Source of the DNA: an uncultured Clostridia bacterium
GTDB lineage: Bacteria; Bacillota; Clostridia; Oscillospirales; Oscillospiraceae
Length of the DNA: 56,497 nt
Assembly (NCBI GenBank): GCA_947649615.1
Contig: CANSSG010000018.1
Coordinates: 1-56,497, forward strand
Direction: 5' to 3'
The position numbers were made by a program, and so were the translations under genes. Shown here one piece after another: positions 39,657-48,211 of this stretch (within the stretch, counting starts at the first letter, position 1; each line of letters opens with the position of its first letter). The notes beneath the pieces are model-generated. The model ran no database searches and was not told where the DNA came from. It worked only from the letters and a program-made list of their open reading frames with translations.

Positions 39657-40781
39657 ATGCCTATTATCGAATATGACGTTTACAAGCAGAAATTAGGCGC
39701 GATCGGCCCCCGGCTGGAAAAGCTGGCGGCGGCCCTGGATTTGGAGGGCGCCCGCCGGGAGGTGGAGGAGCTGGAGGAAAAAACCGGCGACCCCAACTTC
39801 TGGAACGACGTGGCCGCGTCCCAGAAGGTTCTCCAGCGCACAAAGCAGTTGAAAAACAAGCTGGAAAACCACGCCCGGCTTACCGGGCAGTGGGAGGATT
39901 TGACCACCCTGGTGGAAATGGCGCTGGAGGAGGACGACGAAAGCCTGCTTCCCGAGGTCCAGGAGGGATACGGCAAGCTGGAATCCGCCCTGGAGGAGGC
40001 CAACCTGGCCACCCTGCTCACCGGGGAGTACGACGGCAGCAACGCCATCCTTACCCTCCACGCCGGGGCGGGCGGCACCGAGGCCCAGGACTGGTGCCAG
40101 ATGCTCTTCCGCATGTATACCCGCTGGGGCGAGCGGCACAACTTTACCGTCAAGACCCTGGACTACGAGGATGGGGACGAGGCGGGCATCAAGTCTGCCG
40201 CCATCTCCATCGAGGGTGAAAATGCCTACGGTTTCCTGCGCAGTGAGAACGGCGTCCACCGCCTGGTGCGCATTTCCCCCTTCGACGCCAACGCCCGGCG
40301 GCAGACTTCCTTTGCCGCCGTGGAGGTTATGCCGGAAATCGAGGACGATAACTCCGTAGAAATCCGGCAGGAGGACATTGAAATGCAGGTCTACCGGGCC
40401 AGCGGCGCCGGCGGGCAGCACGTCAATAAGACTTCTTCCGCCGTGCGGCTCATCCACCGGCCTACCGGCGTGGTGGTCTCCTCCCAGCAGGAGCGCAGCC
40501 AGGTCCAGAACCGGGAAAACTGCATGAAGATGCTCCGGGCCAAGCTGATGGAAATGAAGGCCCAGCAGCATGCGGAGAAAATCTCCGACATCAAGGGCGT
40601 TCAAATGAAGATCGAGTGGGGCAGCCAGATCCGCTCCTATGTCTTCATGCCCTACACCCTGGCAAAGGATACCCGCACAGGCTTTGAAAACGGCAATATC
40701 ACCGCCGTGATGGACGGGGACATAGATGGGTTCATTAACGCCTACCTCACCGCCAGCGCCACAGGGGAACTGAAAAAATAA
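39657..40781 (+). CDS. prfB: peptide chain release factor 2
   Basis: 374 aa. RF2 reads UGA and UAA stop codons and triggers peptide release. The GGQ catalytic motif is in RASGAGGQHVNKTSS and the RF2-specific tripeptide is SPF in RISPFDANARRQTSF, which separates it from RF1. The frame is continuous from MPIIEYDVYKQKLG with no CTTTGA slippage site, so the programmed +1 frameshift that regulates many prfB genes is absent. It is upstream of cls with a 34-bp gap. Confidence 0.97.
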   Translation: MPIIEYDVYKQKLGAIGPRLEKLAAALDLEGARREVEELEEKTGDPNFWNDVAASQKVLQRTKQLKNKLENHARLTGQWEDLTTLVEMALEEDDESLLPEVQEGYGKLESALEEANLATLLTGEYDGSNAILTLHAGAGGTEAQDWCQMLFRMYTRWGERHNFTVKTLDYEDGDEAGIKSAAISIEGENAYGFLRSENGVHRLVRISPFDANARRQTSFAAVEVMPEIEDDNSVEIRQEDIEMQVYRASGAGGQHVNKTSSAVRLIHRPTGVVVSSQQERSQVQNRENCMKMLRAKLMEMKAQQHAEKISDIKGVQMKIEWGSQIRSYVFMPYTLAKDTRTGFENGNITAVMDGDIDGFINAYLTASATGELKK

Positions 40782-40815
40782 CGCTCCCGCCCCGCCGGTT
40801 TGAAAAGGATATACC

Positions 40816-42393
40816 ATGCTGAAAGACAGAAAAAATCTTGATGAAGAAGCCGTCCTGCTGCTCAACAAGGGCAAGCATGGCCTGTTCCGCCTGATTTTTG
40901 GGCGGACGACCACCGTGCTGGTGTTGTTGGCGGCGCAGTTTGTCCTCCTGTTCGTCTGCTTCTACCGCCTGCGGGATTATACCTTCTATGGCGGCTCCAT
41001 GCTGGTGGGCTTGATTGTCGCGCTGATTGTGGTCAACCGGCCCGGCAATCCCGCCGCGAAAATTACCTGGATTCTTCTTATTATGCTGTTCCCTGTGTTC
41101 GCCATCCCCTTCTACCTCTTTGTGGACGCGGAGCTGGGCCACCGGTTCGTCCGGGCCAGATTGGAGGAAATCGAGGAGGAATCCGCCCCTCTGCTCCATT
41201 CCGGACCCAAGGACGGGCTGGCCCTGAAGGAAGCGGACCCCGGTATGGCCGGGCTGGCCGGCTACCTGCAAAGGGTCGGGAACTTCCCCGTGTACCGGAA
41301 CTCCGGCGCAGCGTACTATCCCATCGGGGAGGCGGCCTTTGAAGCTATCTTGGCCGAACTGCAAAGGGCGGAAAAATTTATCTTCCTGGAATATTTTATT
41401 GTAGATGAGGGCTATATGTGGGGCCGCATCCTGAAAATCCTGGAACAGAAGGCTGCCGCAGGGGTGGAAGTACGGGTCCTTTACGACGGCACCTGCGCCC
41501 TCTACAAGCTGCCTTACCAGTACCCCAAGCAGTTGGAGCAGTTGGGAATCCAATGCCGGATGTACGCGCCCCTGCGGCCCCTGGTGTCCACCCACTATAA
41601 CAATCGCGACCACCGGAAAATCCTGGTAGTGGACGGGCGTTGCGCCTTTACCGGGGGCATCAACCTCTCCGACGAGTATATCAACCGCACCCATCCCCAC
41701 GGCCACTGGAAAGACGTAGCCATCCGGATCACCGGGGAAGCGGTCCGGACCTTTACCCTCATGTTCCTGCAAATGTGGAACGCCGAGGGGCGGGGGATGG
41801 AGGATTTTACCGGATACCTCAACGCTTCCGGCCCGGTAGACGCCCAGGGGTGGGTGCTGCCTTACGGCGACAGCCCCTTTGATGGGGAAAATGTGGCCGA
41901 AATGGTCTATATGGACATCCTTAACCGGGCGGTGAAGTACGTCCATATCATGACGCCCTACCTGATTATCGACAATGAGATGGTCACTGCCCTTACCTTC
42001 GCCGCGAAGCGCGGGGTGGATGTGAAGCTGATTACCCCCGGCTGGCCGGACAAGAAGACCGTGTTCGCTTTGACCAGGAGCTACTACAGGGAACTGATTG
42101 CCGGCGGGGTGCAGATTTATGAGTACACCCCCGGCTTTATCCACGCCAAAACCTTCGTCAGCGATGATGCCACCGCTGTGACAGGGAGCATTAATTTGGA
42201 TTACCGCAGTCTCTACCTCCACTTTGAATGCGCGGCCCTGCTCTACCGGAACCCCGTCGTGGCGGATATTGAGCAGGACTTTCAGAAAACCCTGGCGGAG
42301 TGCAGGCAAATCACCCTGGAGGACTGCCGGAAGGACCGGCTGACCCGCCGGATTACCGGCTTCCTTCTGCGGCCCTTGGCCCCTCTGATGTAA
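40816..42393 (+). CDS. cls: cardiolipin synthase (phospholipase D type)
   Basis: 525 aa. Two N-terminal membrane helices (about 34-56 and 58-90) are followed by two PLD domains with HxKx4D-type motifs: HYNNRDHRKILVVDGRCAFTGGINL near 255 and FIHAKTFVSDDATAVTGSINLDYRS near 440. The enzyme joins two phosphatidylglycerols to cardiolipin at the membrane. In the first motif the residue order is HRKxxxxD, as in bona fide Cls. Terminator follows 13 bp after the stop. Confidence 0.94.
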   Translation: MLKDRKNLDEEAVLLLNKGKHGLFRLIFGRTTTVLVLLAAQFVLLFVCFYRLRDYTFYGGSMLVGLIVALIVVNRPGNPAAKITWILLIMLFPVFAIPFYLFVDAELGHRFVRARLEEIEEESAPLLHSGPKDGLALKEADPGMAGLAGYLQRVGNFPVYRNSGAAYYPIGEAAFEAILAELQRAEKFIFLEYFIVDEGYMWGRILKILEQKAAAGVEVRVLYDGTCALYKLPYQYPKQLEQLGIQCRMYAPLRPLVSTHYNNRDHRKILVVDGRCAFTGGINLSDEYINRTHPHGHWKDVAIRITGEAVRTFTLMFLQMWNAEGRGMEDFTGYLNASGPVDAQGWVLPYGDSPFDGENVAEMVYMDILNRAVKYVHIMTPYLIIDNEMVTALTFAAKRGVDVKLITPGWPDKKTVFALTRSYYRELIAGGVQIYEYTPGFIHAKTFVSDDATAVTGSINLDYRSLYLHFECAALLYRNPVVADIEQDFQKTLAECRQITLEDCRKDRLTRRITGFLLRPLAPLM

Positions 42394-42406
42394 AGCATAT
42401 AAAACC

Positions 42407-42442
42407 CGCAGCCGGCCCCTTGGATGGGGCCGGCTGCGTTGT
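42407..42442. terminator. bidirectional terminator between cls and the XRE gene
   Basis: CGCAGCCGGCCCC pairs with GGGGCCGGCTGCG around TTGGAT; TTGTT follows on the plus strand and a T-rich stretch on the minus strand. Confidence 0.8.
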
Positions 42443-42681
42443 TACTGCCGCCGGTAGGGGCTTTGAAACCGGGTGAATCCCAGCAGATAATCGGCGGAGA
42501 CCTTGAAAATCCTGCACAGCTTCCGCAGATGCCGCACCGGCAGGTCCACCGCCCCCCGCTCGTACCGGGAATACATCGTCTGGGTAGTACCCAGCAGCTC
42601 CGCCACCTGGGTCTGGTTCAAGCCCGCGTCCTCCCGAAGCTCCCGCAAACGGTCCAGCCTGACAGCCGCTTCCTTACCCAT
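42442..42681 (-). CDS. Cro/C1-family transcriptional regulator
   Basis: 79 aa. A single XRE helix-turn-helix covers about residues 9-65 (RLRELREDAGLNQTQVAELLGTTQTMYSRYERGAVDLPVRHLRKLCRIFKVSADYLLG). It overlaps the MocR gene upstream by 8 bp and probably shares its transcript. The target is unknown. Confidence 0.88.
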   Translation of the reverse strand: MGKEAAVRLDRLRELREDAGLNQTQVAELLGTTQTMYSRYERGAVDLPVRHLRKLCRIFKVSADYLLGFTRFQSPYRRQ

Positions 42682-44092
42682 TCCGTCCTCCCCACGCCTG
42701 TTTCAGCGCCGCCGCCAATGCCGGAATGTCCCCGTCCTGCAAGGACGCATAGCCTAAAATAACGCTGTTTTCCGGGCATTCCTCCTGCCGCTCCATGTAA
42801 TATTCGCTCAGGCCCTTCAGCTTGACGCCCTCCGCCAGCGCGGCAGACGCCATAGCGGTCTCTCCCGGCCCTCCCGGCAGGGTTAGCAGCAGGTGCAGGC
42901 CTGTATGCTGCCCCTTCAGCCGGATATTCTCCCGGCCAAAAGCGTCCTCCAGCGCCGCCGCAAGCCGTTCCATCCGGTTTTTGTAGGCGCTGCGCATGCG
43001 GGCCAGATGGCGGGTGAAATAGCCGCCCTCCAGAAACCAGCGGAGGGTCTGCTGCTCAAAGCGGCTGACGGTGCTGGAATAGCTGCCGAAGGCTTCCCGG
43101 TAGCCCTCCAGCAAGGCCGGGGGCAGTACCATGCAGGCGATGCGGATGCTGGGCGCGAGGCTTTTGGAAAAGGTGCAGAGGTACACCACCGGGCCGGACG
43201 GCCCCGCCATGCCCTGCAAGCTGGGCAGGGGGCGCACGTCGAAACGGAATTCCGCGTCATAGTCATCCTCCAGGATGTACCGCCCCGGCTTCTCCCCAGC
43301 CCAGCGGAGAAGCTGCGCCCGCCGTCCGGCGGGCATGGTTACGCCGGTGGGGAAATGATGGCTGGGCGTGACATAGCACAGGTCCGCACCGCTGCCCTCC
43401 AGCCCCGCCGGGTTCAGTCCCCCGCTGTCGATGTCCACGCAGCGGCAGGGGATGCCGTTGTTTTCCAGGATCGTCCGGGGACGGTCATAGCCCGGGTTCT
43501 CCACCGCCGCCGTCCGGCCCCTGAGAAGCTGGGCCAGCAGGCCCAGAAGGTATTCCACCCCCGCCCCCACCACGATCTGCTCCGGCGCACAGACGACGCC
43601 CCGGTAGGAGCGCAGGTACGCCGCCAGCTCCCGGCGCAGTTCCAAATCTCCCTGGCGGTGTCCGTGGCGCAGGAGGGCTTCGCCATTGTAGAGCAGTTCC
43701 TTCTGAATCCGCCCCCAGGTGCGGAAGGGGAACAGCGCCGTGTCCACCGCGCCGGTGGATAAGTCGAACCTGGGGACCGTTTCAGCAGGCGGCTCCTCCG
43801 GCAGGAAGACGGGCGCGCGCTCCGGGGCCTGGGGCAGGGCGTCCAGGTATTCCAGGACGAAAAAGCCGCTTTTGGGCCGGGCTTCCAGGTAGCCCTCCGC
43901 CACCAGCATTTGATAGGCGGTATCGACGGTATTCACCGCCACGGCAAGCTGGTTGGCAAGGCTCCGCTTCCCCGGAAGCCTGCCGCCCTTTGGCAGCGCG
44001 CCGCTGCGAATCTGGGCCGACAGGTGGTCGTAGAGCTGCTGGTACAGGGGCCTGGCGGCTTTCGCGTCCAGGCAGACCGTCAGTTCAACCAT
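42674..44092 (-). CDS. MocR/PdxR-family regulator (GntR HTH fused to aminotransferase domain)
   Basis: 472 aa. Residues ~10-80 form a GntR winged helix (RPLYQQLYDHLSAQIRSGALPKGGRLPGKRSLANQLAVAVNTVDTAYQ). Residues ~110-470 form a class I aminotransferase-like domain with ILEDDYDAEFRF and the PLP lysine in TFSKSLAPSIRIACMVLP. MocR proteins sense PLP or related amines; PdxR members control vitamin B6 genes. It is divergent from an ECF S component, with an inverted repeat CTGGNNCTAT between them, so it probably regulates that transporter in response to PLP. The exact ligand is inferred. Confidence 0.85.
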   Translation of the reverse strand: MVELTVCLDAKAARPLYQQLYDHLSAQIRSGALPKGGRLPGKRSLANQLAVAVNTVDTAYQMLVAEGYLEARPKSGFFVLEYLDALPQAPERAPVFLPEEPPAETVPRFDLSTGAVDTALFPFRTWGRIQKELLYNGEALLRHGHRQGDLELRRELAAYLRSYRGVVCAPEQIVVGAGVEYLLGLLAQLLRGRTAAVENPGYDRPRTILENNGIPCRCVDIDSGGLNPAGLEGSGADLCYVTPSHHFPTGVTMPAGRRAQLLRWAGEKPGRYILEDDYDAEFRFDVRPLPSLQGMAGPSGPVVYLCTFSKSLAPSIRIACMVLPPALLEGYREAFGSYSSTVSRFEQQTLRWFLEGGYFTRHLARMRSAYKNRMERLAAALEDAFGRENIRLKGQHTGLHLLLTLPGGPGETAMASAALAEGVKLKGLSEYYMERQEECPENSVILGYASLQDGDIPALAAALKQAWGGRNG

Positions 44093-44106
44093 GGCGTCCC
44101 TCCTAA

Positions 44107-44152
44107 CTGGTTCTATAAAAAAATTCTATTCTGACTGTTCCAATAGTGCCAG
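44107..44152. promoter_or_regulatory. candidate MocR operator
   Basis: CTGGTTCTAT and ATAGTGCCAG face each other across 26 bp in the divergent intergenic region; both fit CTGGNNCTAT in inverted orientation. A TATAAT at 44160-44165 just downstream could be the -10 of the transporter gene. Confidence 0.5.
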
Positions 44153-44218
44153 ATAGCGTTATAATAACATCATCAACCTCCCCCGTCAAGAGGGGGCGGC
44201 AGCAAAGGAGAGATTTCC

Positions 44219-44797
44219 ATGAAGCCCGTAACGCTGAAACATTATTTCAACACGCGCAATATCGCGCTGGTGGGCATCTTAGCCGCCATCATTTTTGTGC
44301 TGACGAAGTTTATCAGCATCCCGATTCCCAGCCCCCTGGGCAAGACCGCCCTGTCGGTGGGCAACGCCATGTGCATCCTGTCCGCCCTGCTGTTCGGGCC
44401 GGTTACGGGCGGCCTGGCGGCGGGCATCGGCAACGCGCTGGTGGATTTGTCTGACCCCGCCTGGGCGCCGGAATTCTGGATCACATTTATCAATAAATTC
44501 CTGATGGCCTTTGTGGCGGGGCTGGTGATGCACCATTTTAAACCGTGCGGCAAGAAAATCCGGGTCTGGCTGGCGGGGCTGCTGGGGTCCCTGACCTACT
44601 GCCTGTTATACGTGGCGAAAAATATCCTCAGCGGCGTTTTGGTCAAGGGCTTCACCTGGGATGTGGCGGTTATTGAGACGTTGACGGTCAAGCTGCCTGT
44701 GACACTGGTAAACGCCATCATCGCCATGGTGTGCGCGGGGCTGTTGTACTTCGTTTTGAAGCAGCCCTTGCAGAAAGCCCATGTGCTGACGGCGTAG
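44219..44797 (+). CDS. ECF transporter S component, probable vitamin B6 precursor uptake
   Basis: 192 aa, six hydrophobic segments, with the S-component pattern of short hydrophobic helices: TRNIALVGILAAIIFVLTKF, CILSALLFGPVTGGLAAGIGNALVDL, FITFINKFLMAFVAGLVMH-like, and VKLPVTLVNAIIAMVCAGLLYFVL. The GNALVDL and a charged INKF motif are typical of the family. ECF S components bind a vitamin and share an energising module encoded elsewhere. The divergent MocR regulator suggests pyridoxine or a related B6 vitamer (PdxU-like). Substrate is inferred from context. Confidence 0.7.
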   Translation: MKPVTLKHYFNTRNIALVGILAAIIFVLTKFISIPIPSPLGKTALSVGNAMCILSALLFGPVTGGLAAGIGNALVDLSDPAWAPEFWITFINKFLMAFVAGLVMHHFKPCGKKIRVWLAGLLGSLTYCLLYVAKNILSGVLVKGFTWDVAVIETLTVKLPVTLVNAIIAMVCAGLLYFVLKQPLQKAHVLTA

Positions 44798-44873
44798 GCT
44801 GGCGGAGGCTGCATAAAAGCGCCGGAGACGGGGCTTTAGATGGCAGCGGCAAATATTGTTCATAGCATGCCAG

Positions 44874-44904
44874 AAGGGCAGCAATCTTTATGATTGCTGC
44901 CCTT
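44874..44904. terminator. hairpin between converging ECF S and M56 genes
   Basis: AAGGGCAGCAATC pairs with GATTGCTGCCCTT around TTTAT. No long T tract follows on either strand, so its efficiency is uncertain. Confidence 0.45.
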
Positions 44905-44953
44905 CCGCTGTAGCGAATGTATCTATGTCTTAAAACTAACAGCACGTCCAAAG

Positions 44954-47350
44954 TCAAGATGCGTCCGCCATAAATCCAATCGAAATGCTGCCTGTTACAT
45001 TACCCAAAGCGCCGTCCGGAGCCTGAAGGTACAGCCGATAGGTTCCAGGTTCTGCCGCCGGCAACCCAACAGTGAAACCCGCAATACAGTTCAGTGGTTC
45101 CCCCGGCTGCCGCAGGTTGTTTACAGACCAATAGACGACATTTCCCTGCTGGTCCTTGGCGAAAAAAACCTGCATTCTATTTCCCGTTTCCGCTGAAATA
45201 TCATACCAAATCTTATCTCCGTCAGACAATGTATATTCCCCCAGGAAAATCGTCTCGCCAGCCTCTATGGTTTTTAGGTCAATAGGAATCACCTGGGGGC
45301 GCCAAATCTCGCCCCTGGCAGTTTCCTGCCAGTCGTTATCATCCCAGCCATCACCGCCACCGCTCATATCCCCGAACAGTTCCGTAACCTCCGCCTGGGT
45401 CAGGTAGGCCACGCCGGTAATCTGGTTATCCACATCCCGGAGAATTTTGATGTTGACGCTGCCTTTGGGATTCATGTTGAGGGTATAAAAGCTGCTGTCC
45501 GCCCGCTGGTCCAGGAAGATATTCACCAGCTTGCCCTGATAGTAATAGTCCTTGCCGTCCACGGTGACGCCCACCGCCTTATACTGCGCGGCCTGCTGGG
45601 CGTCAAGGAAGGCTTCCAGTTCCTCCCGTTCATCGTCCTTGCCCAGCTTATTCATCAGGATAGACTGGAATCCAGCCTGTCCGTCCTTTTTGGCACGGGC
45701 CAGCCATGTTTCCAGTTTGTCTTTGGCAAGACGGTCTGTAGAACAGGAGAAAAACGCGAAATCACCGTTTTGATAGGCTTTTTCCGCAAATTTCTCAGCA
45801 AACTCCCCCTGGATGGACTGATCCTTCAGGCCGTCCAGGCTTGCGGAGAAAAACGCGAAGTCGCTGTTGTCAAAGAATTTTTCCAGCCACGCTTCCTGCT
45901 GCGCCTTGGGCAGGGCGGCAAAGGCCGTTTGGAAAAAGGGGAGGTTCCCGGCGTCATAGGATTCCTCTGCCAGTACGGCTGTCTCGCGCCCGCCAGTGTC
46001 CTCATAGCGGAACACAACTGGGCTGGCCAGCGGGAATGGGTTATCCTTAGTTTGCCCCCACAGGCGGTTCAGTGCCTTTGACAGGGCTTGAAGTGCTTCC
46101 ATGTCCTGGGCAAGCCCCTTGGCGGCAGGCGCGAGGCACACTGTCATTTTGCTCCCGTCAGGCAGCGTGATTTGCGTTGCGGCGCCTTCCATCGTGCCGT
46201 TCCAGCCAATGTCAAACATGTAGGGCGGTTCGTACAGCCCCTCCCTGGTAAACCATTTTCCTACCATCCGCAGCCCGTTTTTGTTTGGATTCGAGACGCC
46301 GTAAACCGCGCCATTGCCGCCCAGCCCTGCGGGGATGCCGGTATATGCCCCCGCCGCCGTGGCGGTCACGCCTAATGCCGCCGCCAGCAGCGCGGCCAGA
46401 ACCGCCGCGAATTTCGTGGGCTTTTTGAATTTCATGATCATATCCAACCTTTCCTTTAATTGTTCGCCGCTCTCCCCCAGTGTTGCGGAGGGAACCGCGG
46501 CTTTGTATGCGCCGCCTGCCGCCACTGTCCGCAGCAGCGCGTTCCCATAGGCCCGCCGCTCCGTCCCGTCCAGGCGGCGCAGTACCGCTTCATCACAGGA
46601 CAACTCCCCCGCCCGTTGGATTTCCCTGTTCATCCAATAAACCAGCGGGTTGAACCAGTGGACGCAGACAGCAAGCTGCACCAGCCATTTATACAGCCCG
46701 TCCCGCCGCCTGTAATGGGTCAGCTCATGCAGGACCACAAACCGGAAGTCCTCCTCTGGCAGCCCTGCCGCAGGCAAGACGATACACGGCCTGCGCCACC
46801 CCAGCAGCATGGGAGACGCCGCCAGCGGGTTGACATACAGTTCCATTGGCCGCTTTACCCCGATCCCCCCGCCAATCACCGCCACCTGATCCAGCAGCGC
46901 GGGATCGTCCACCGCAGCCCATCCAGCGCGGATGAAGCGGGTGAAGCCCTGATAGGCGGTGATTTTCCGGGTCAGCAGCCCCAGCGCCCCCGCCAGCCAG
47001 ATCAGCCATAGGTTTTCCCAAACCGCCGCCCCCAGCTTTTGAAGGTTCGATGGCTCCCGGGCCGTGTGGTTCTCCTGGTGCGGCTCTGCCGTATCTGTGT
47101 AAGTGTTTTCCCCAGCCGGAAGGGCCAACACCGAAACCGCTGCCGCGTCCATGTCTGCTACTGCGTTCCCTGCGGGGCTTTCTGGCGGCCCAAGGGGTAG
47201 GAACAGCCTTGCAATCACCAGCAGCCAAATGTAATACTGCCACCGTTTGCTGACCCGCCCCTTTACCAGCGGTTTCAGCGCCGCCAGCAGCACAATCAGC
47301 ACCGCCCCTGAGAGGGACAAGGAGAGGGTCAATTTCAGAAGGCCGTTCAT
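44954..47350 (-). CDS. BlaR1/MecR1-like M56-family membrane metallopeptidase with unusual sensor domain
   Basis: 798 aa. The first ~340 residues follow the BlaR1 plan: membrane helices near 5-25, 37-52 and 112-128, and the zinc motif HELTH at 208-212 with a glutamate in ELSCDEAVL, then another helix at about 316-335. The ~450-residue outer part does not show the penicillin-binding SxxK/SxN/KTG motifs; instead it carries two similar copies of a SDFAFFSASLDGLKD/GDFAFFSCSTDRLAKD repeat and a C-terminal beta-rich segment. In the family, peptidase activation leads to cleavage of the BlaI-type repressor, encoded just upstream with ATGA overlap. The signal is therefore probably not a beta-lactam. 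Confidence 0.8.
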   Translation of the reverse strand: MNGLLKLTLSLSLSGAVLIVLLAALKPLVKGRVSKRWQYYIWLLVIARLFLPLGPPESPAGNAVADMDAAAVSVLALPAGENTYTDTAEPHQENHTAREPSNLQKLGAAVWENLWLIWLAGALGLLTRKITAYQGFTRFIRAGWAAVDDPALLDQVAVIGGGIGVKRPMELYVNPLAASPMLLGWRRPCIVLPAAGLPEEDFRFVVLHELTHYRRRDGLYKWLVQLAVCVHWFNPLVYWMNREIQRAGELSCDEAVLRRLDGTERRAYGNALLRTVAAGGAYKAAVPSATLGESGEQLKERLDMIMKFKKPTKFAAVLAALLAAALGVTATAAGAYTGIPAGLGGNGAVYGVSNPNKNGLRMVGKWFTREGLYEPPYMFDIGWNGTMEGAATQITLPDGSKMTVCLAPAAKGLAQDMEALQALSKALNRLWGQTKDNPFPLASPVVFRYEDTGGRETAVLAEESYDAGNLPFFQTAFAALPKAQQEAWLEKFFDNSDFAFFSASLDGLKDQSIQGEFAEKFAEKAYQNGDFAFFSCSTDRLAKDKLETWLARAKKDGQAGFQSILMNKLGKDDEREELEAFLDAQQAAQYKAVGVTVDGKDYYYQGKLVNIFLDQRADSSFYTLNMNPKGSVNIKILRDVDNQITGVAYLTQAEVTELFGDMSGGGDGWDDNDWQETARGEIWRPQVIPIDLKTIEAGETIFLGEYTLSDGDKIWYDISAETGNRMQVFFAKDQQGNVVYWSVNNLRQPGEPLNCIAGFTVGLPAAEPGTYRLYLQAPDGALGNVTGSISIGFMADAS

Positions 47351-47727
47351 TTCCCTCCGCCCCCGCTTTCCCAGAAGCGTTTCAGTTCCCGGTAGTCATC
47401 CTCCGAGAGCATTTCCCCTTGAATCAGCGTAGCAACCAGGCTTTTCGCGTCCCCGGCGTAGAGCTTGTTCAGGAAGCTGCGGGCCTGGGCGGACTGGTAG
47501 CCGTTTTCCGTGACCAGGGCGATATATTCATTCCTCCGGCCAATCTTGTTGGTTTTCAGCAGTCCCTTGTCCACCAGCCTGGACAGCAGGGTAATCACCG
47601 TGTTTTTCTGCCAAGTGCGCCCCGCCTTGGCCAGTTCCTCCATAATGGACGCATAGGCAGCGGCGCCGCCGCTGGCCCAGACAATTTTCATCAGCTCTAA
47701 TTCAGAATCAGAAACTTGGGGTATCAT
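47347..47727 (-). CDS. BlaI/MecI-family transcriptional repressor
   Basis: 126 aa. The winged helix covers residues ~5-80: ISDSELELMKIVWASG-type start (VSDSELELMKIVWASGGAAAYASIMEELAK), then WQKNTVITLLSRLVDKGLL as recognition helix and wing. The C-terminal half dimerises (SFLNKLYAGDAKSLVATLIQ). The stop overlaps the M56 gene. A self-regulating arrangement is supported by two ACAnnnTGTA-like sites around its promoter. Confidence 0.92.
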   Translation of the reverse strand: MIPQVSDSELELMKIVWASGGAAAYASIMEELAKAGRTWQKNTVITLLSRLVDKGLLKTNKIGRRNEYIALVTENGYQSAQARSFLNKLYAGDAKSLVATLIQGEMLSEDDYRELKRFWESGGGGK

Positions 47728-47749
47728 TTTTCGCCCTCCTTTTTAGACG

Positions 47750-47784
47750 ACAAGTTGTAGGCGAATTTAAGATAACACAGTGTA
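47750..47784. promoter_or_regulatory. two candidate BlaI operators
   Basis: ACAAGTTGTA (47750-47759) and ACACAGTGTA (47775-47784) resemble the TACAnnTGTA half-sites of BlaI/MecI operators. The second lies inside the promoter spacer, the first just past the expected start. Confidence 0.5.
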
Positions 47785-47797
47785 GGCCAAAAGTCAA
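47769..47797 (-). promoter_or_regulatory. promoter of the BlaI/M56 operon
   Basis: Minus-strand TTGACT, 17-bp spacer, TATCTT. The start lies about 35 nt before the repressor ATG, which has AGGAGGG upstream. Confidence 0.65.
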
Positions 47798-47823
47798 GCG
47801 CTATTTTCCGCCCCCGCCCCGTC

Positions 47824-47852
47824 TTGACAAGAACCGGCATTTCTGCTACTAT
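47824..47852 (+). promoter_or_regulatory. promoter of the PadR/DUF2812 operon
   Basis: TTGACA, 17-bp spacer, TACTAT, divergent from the BlaI promoter. Confidence 0.65.
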
Positions 47853-47899
47853 TATGTCACACGATATAACGAGTTGCATAATAGAGGGAGGCGGTTCCC

Positions 47900-48211
47900 A
47901 TGCCAGACCAGGCCCCTATGACGGAAGCCATGTATTATATATTGCTGTCCCTCCTGAAGCCGGGCCACGGCTACGGCATGATGCAGCGGATCAAGGAGCT
48001 GTCCGGCGACAGGTTGGAGATTGGCCCCGGGACCCTCTATGGGGTTCTCAGCCGTATGAGCAGGGATTGCCTGATTGTCCTCACCGGCGAGGAAGGGCGG
48101 AGAAGGAACTATGCCATCACCGAGGCGGGAAGGGACGCCCTGCTGCGGGAATACAACCGGCTAAAGCGGATGGTGGCGGATGGGAGCATCTTGGAGGACA
48201 CGGAGAAATGA
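47900..48211 (+). CDS. PadR-family transcriptional regulator
   Basis: 103 aa. The winged helix begins EAMYYILLSLLKPGHGYGMMQRIKELSGDRLEIGPGTLYGVLSRMSRDCLI, the diagnostic PadR pattern with the GYG and GTLY motifs, followed by the wing RRRNYAITEAGRDALLREY. It overlaps the DUF2812 gene by ATGA. PadR proteins usually repress neighbouring membrane or stress genes, so the partner gene is a probable target. Confidence 0.93.
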   Translation: MPDQAPMTEAMYYILLSLLKPGHGYGMMQRIKELSGDRLEIGPGTLYGVLSRMSRDCLIVLTGEEGRRRNYAITEAGRDALLREYNRLKRMVADGSILEDTEK

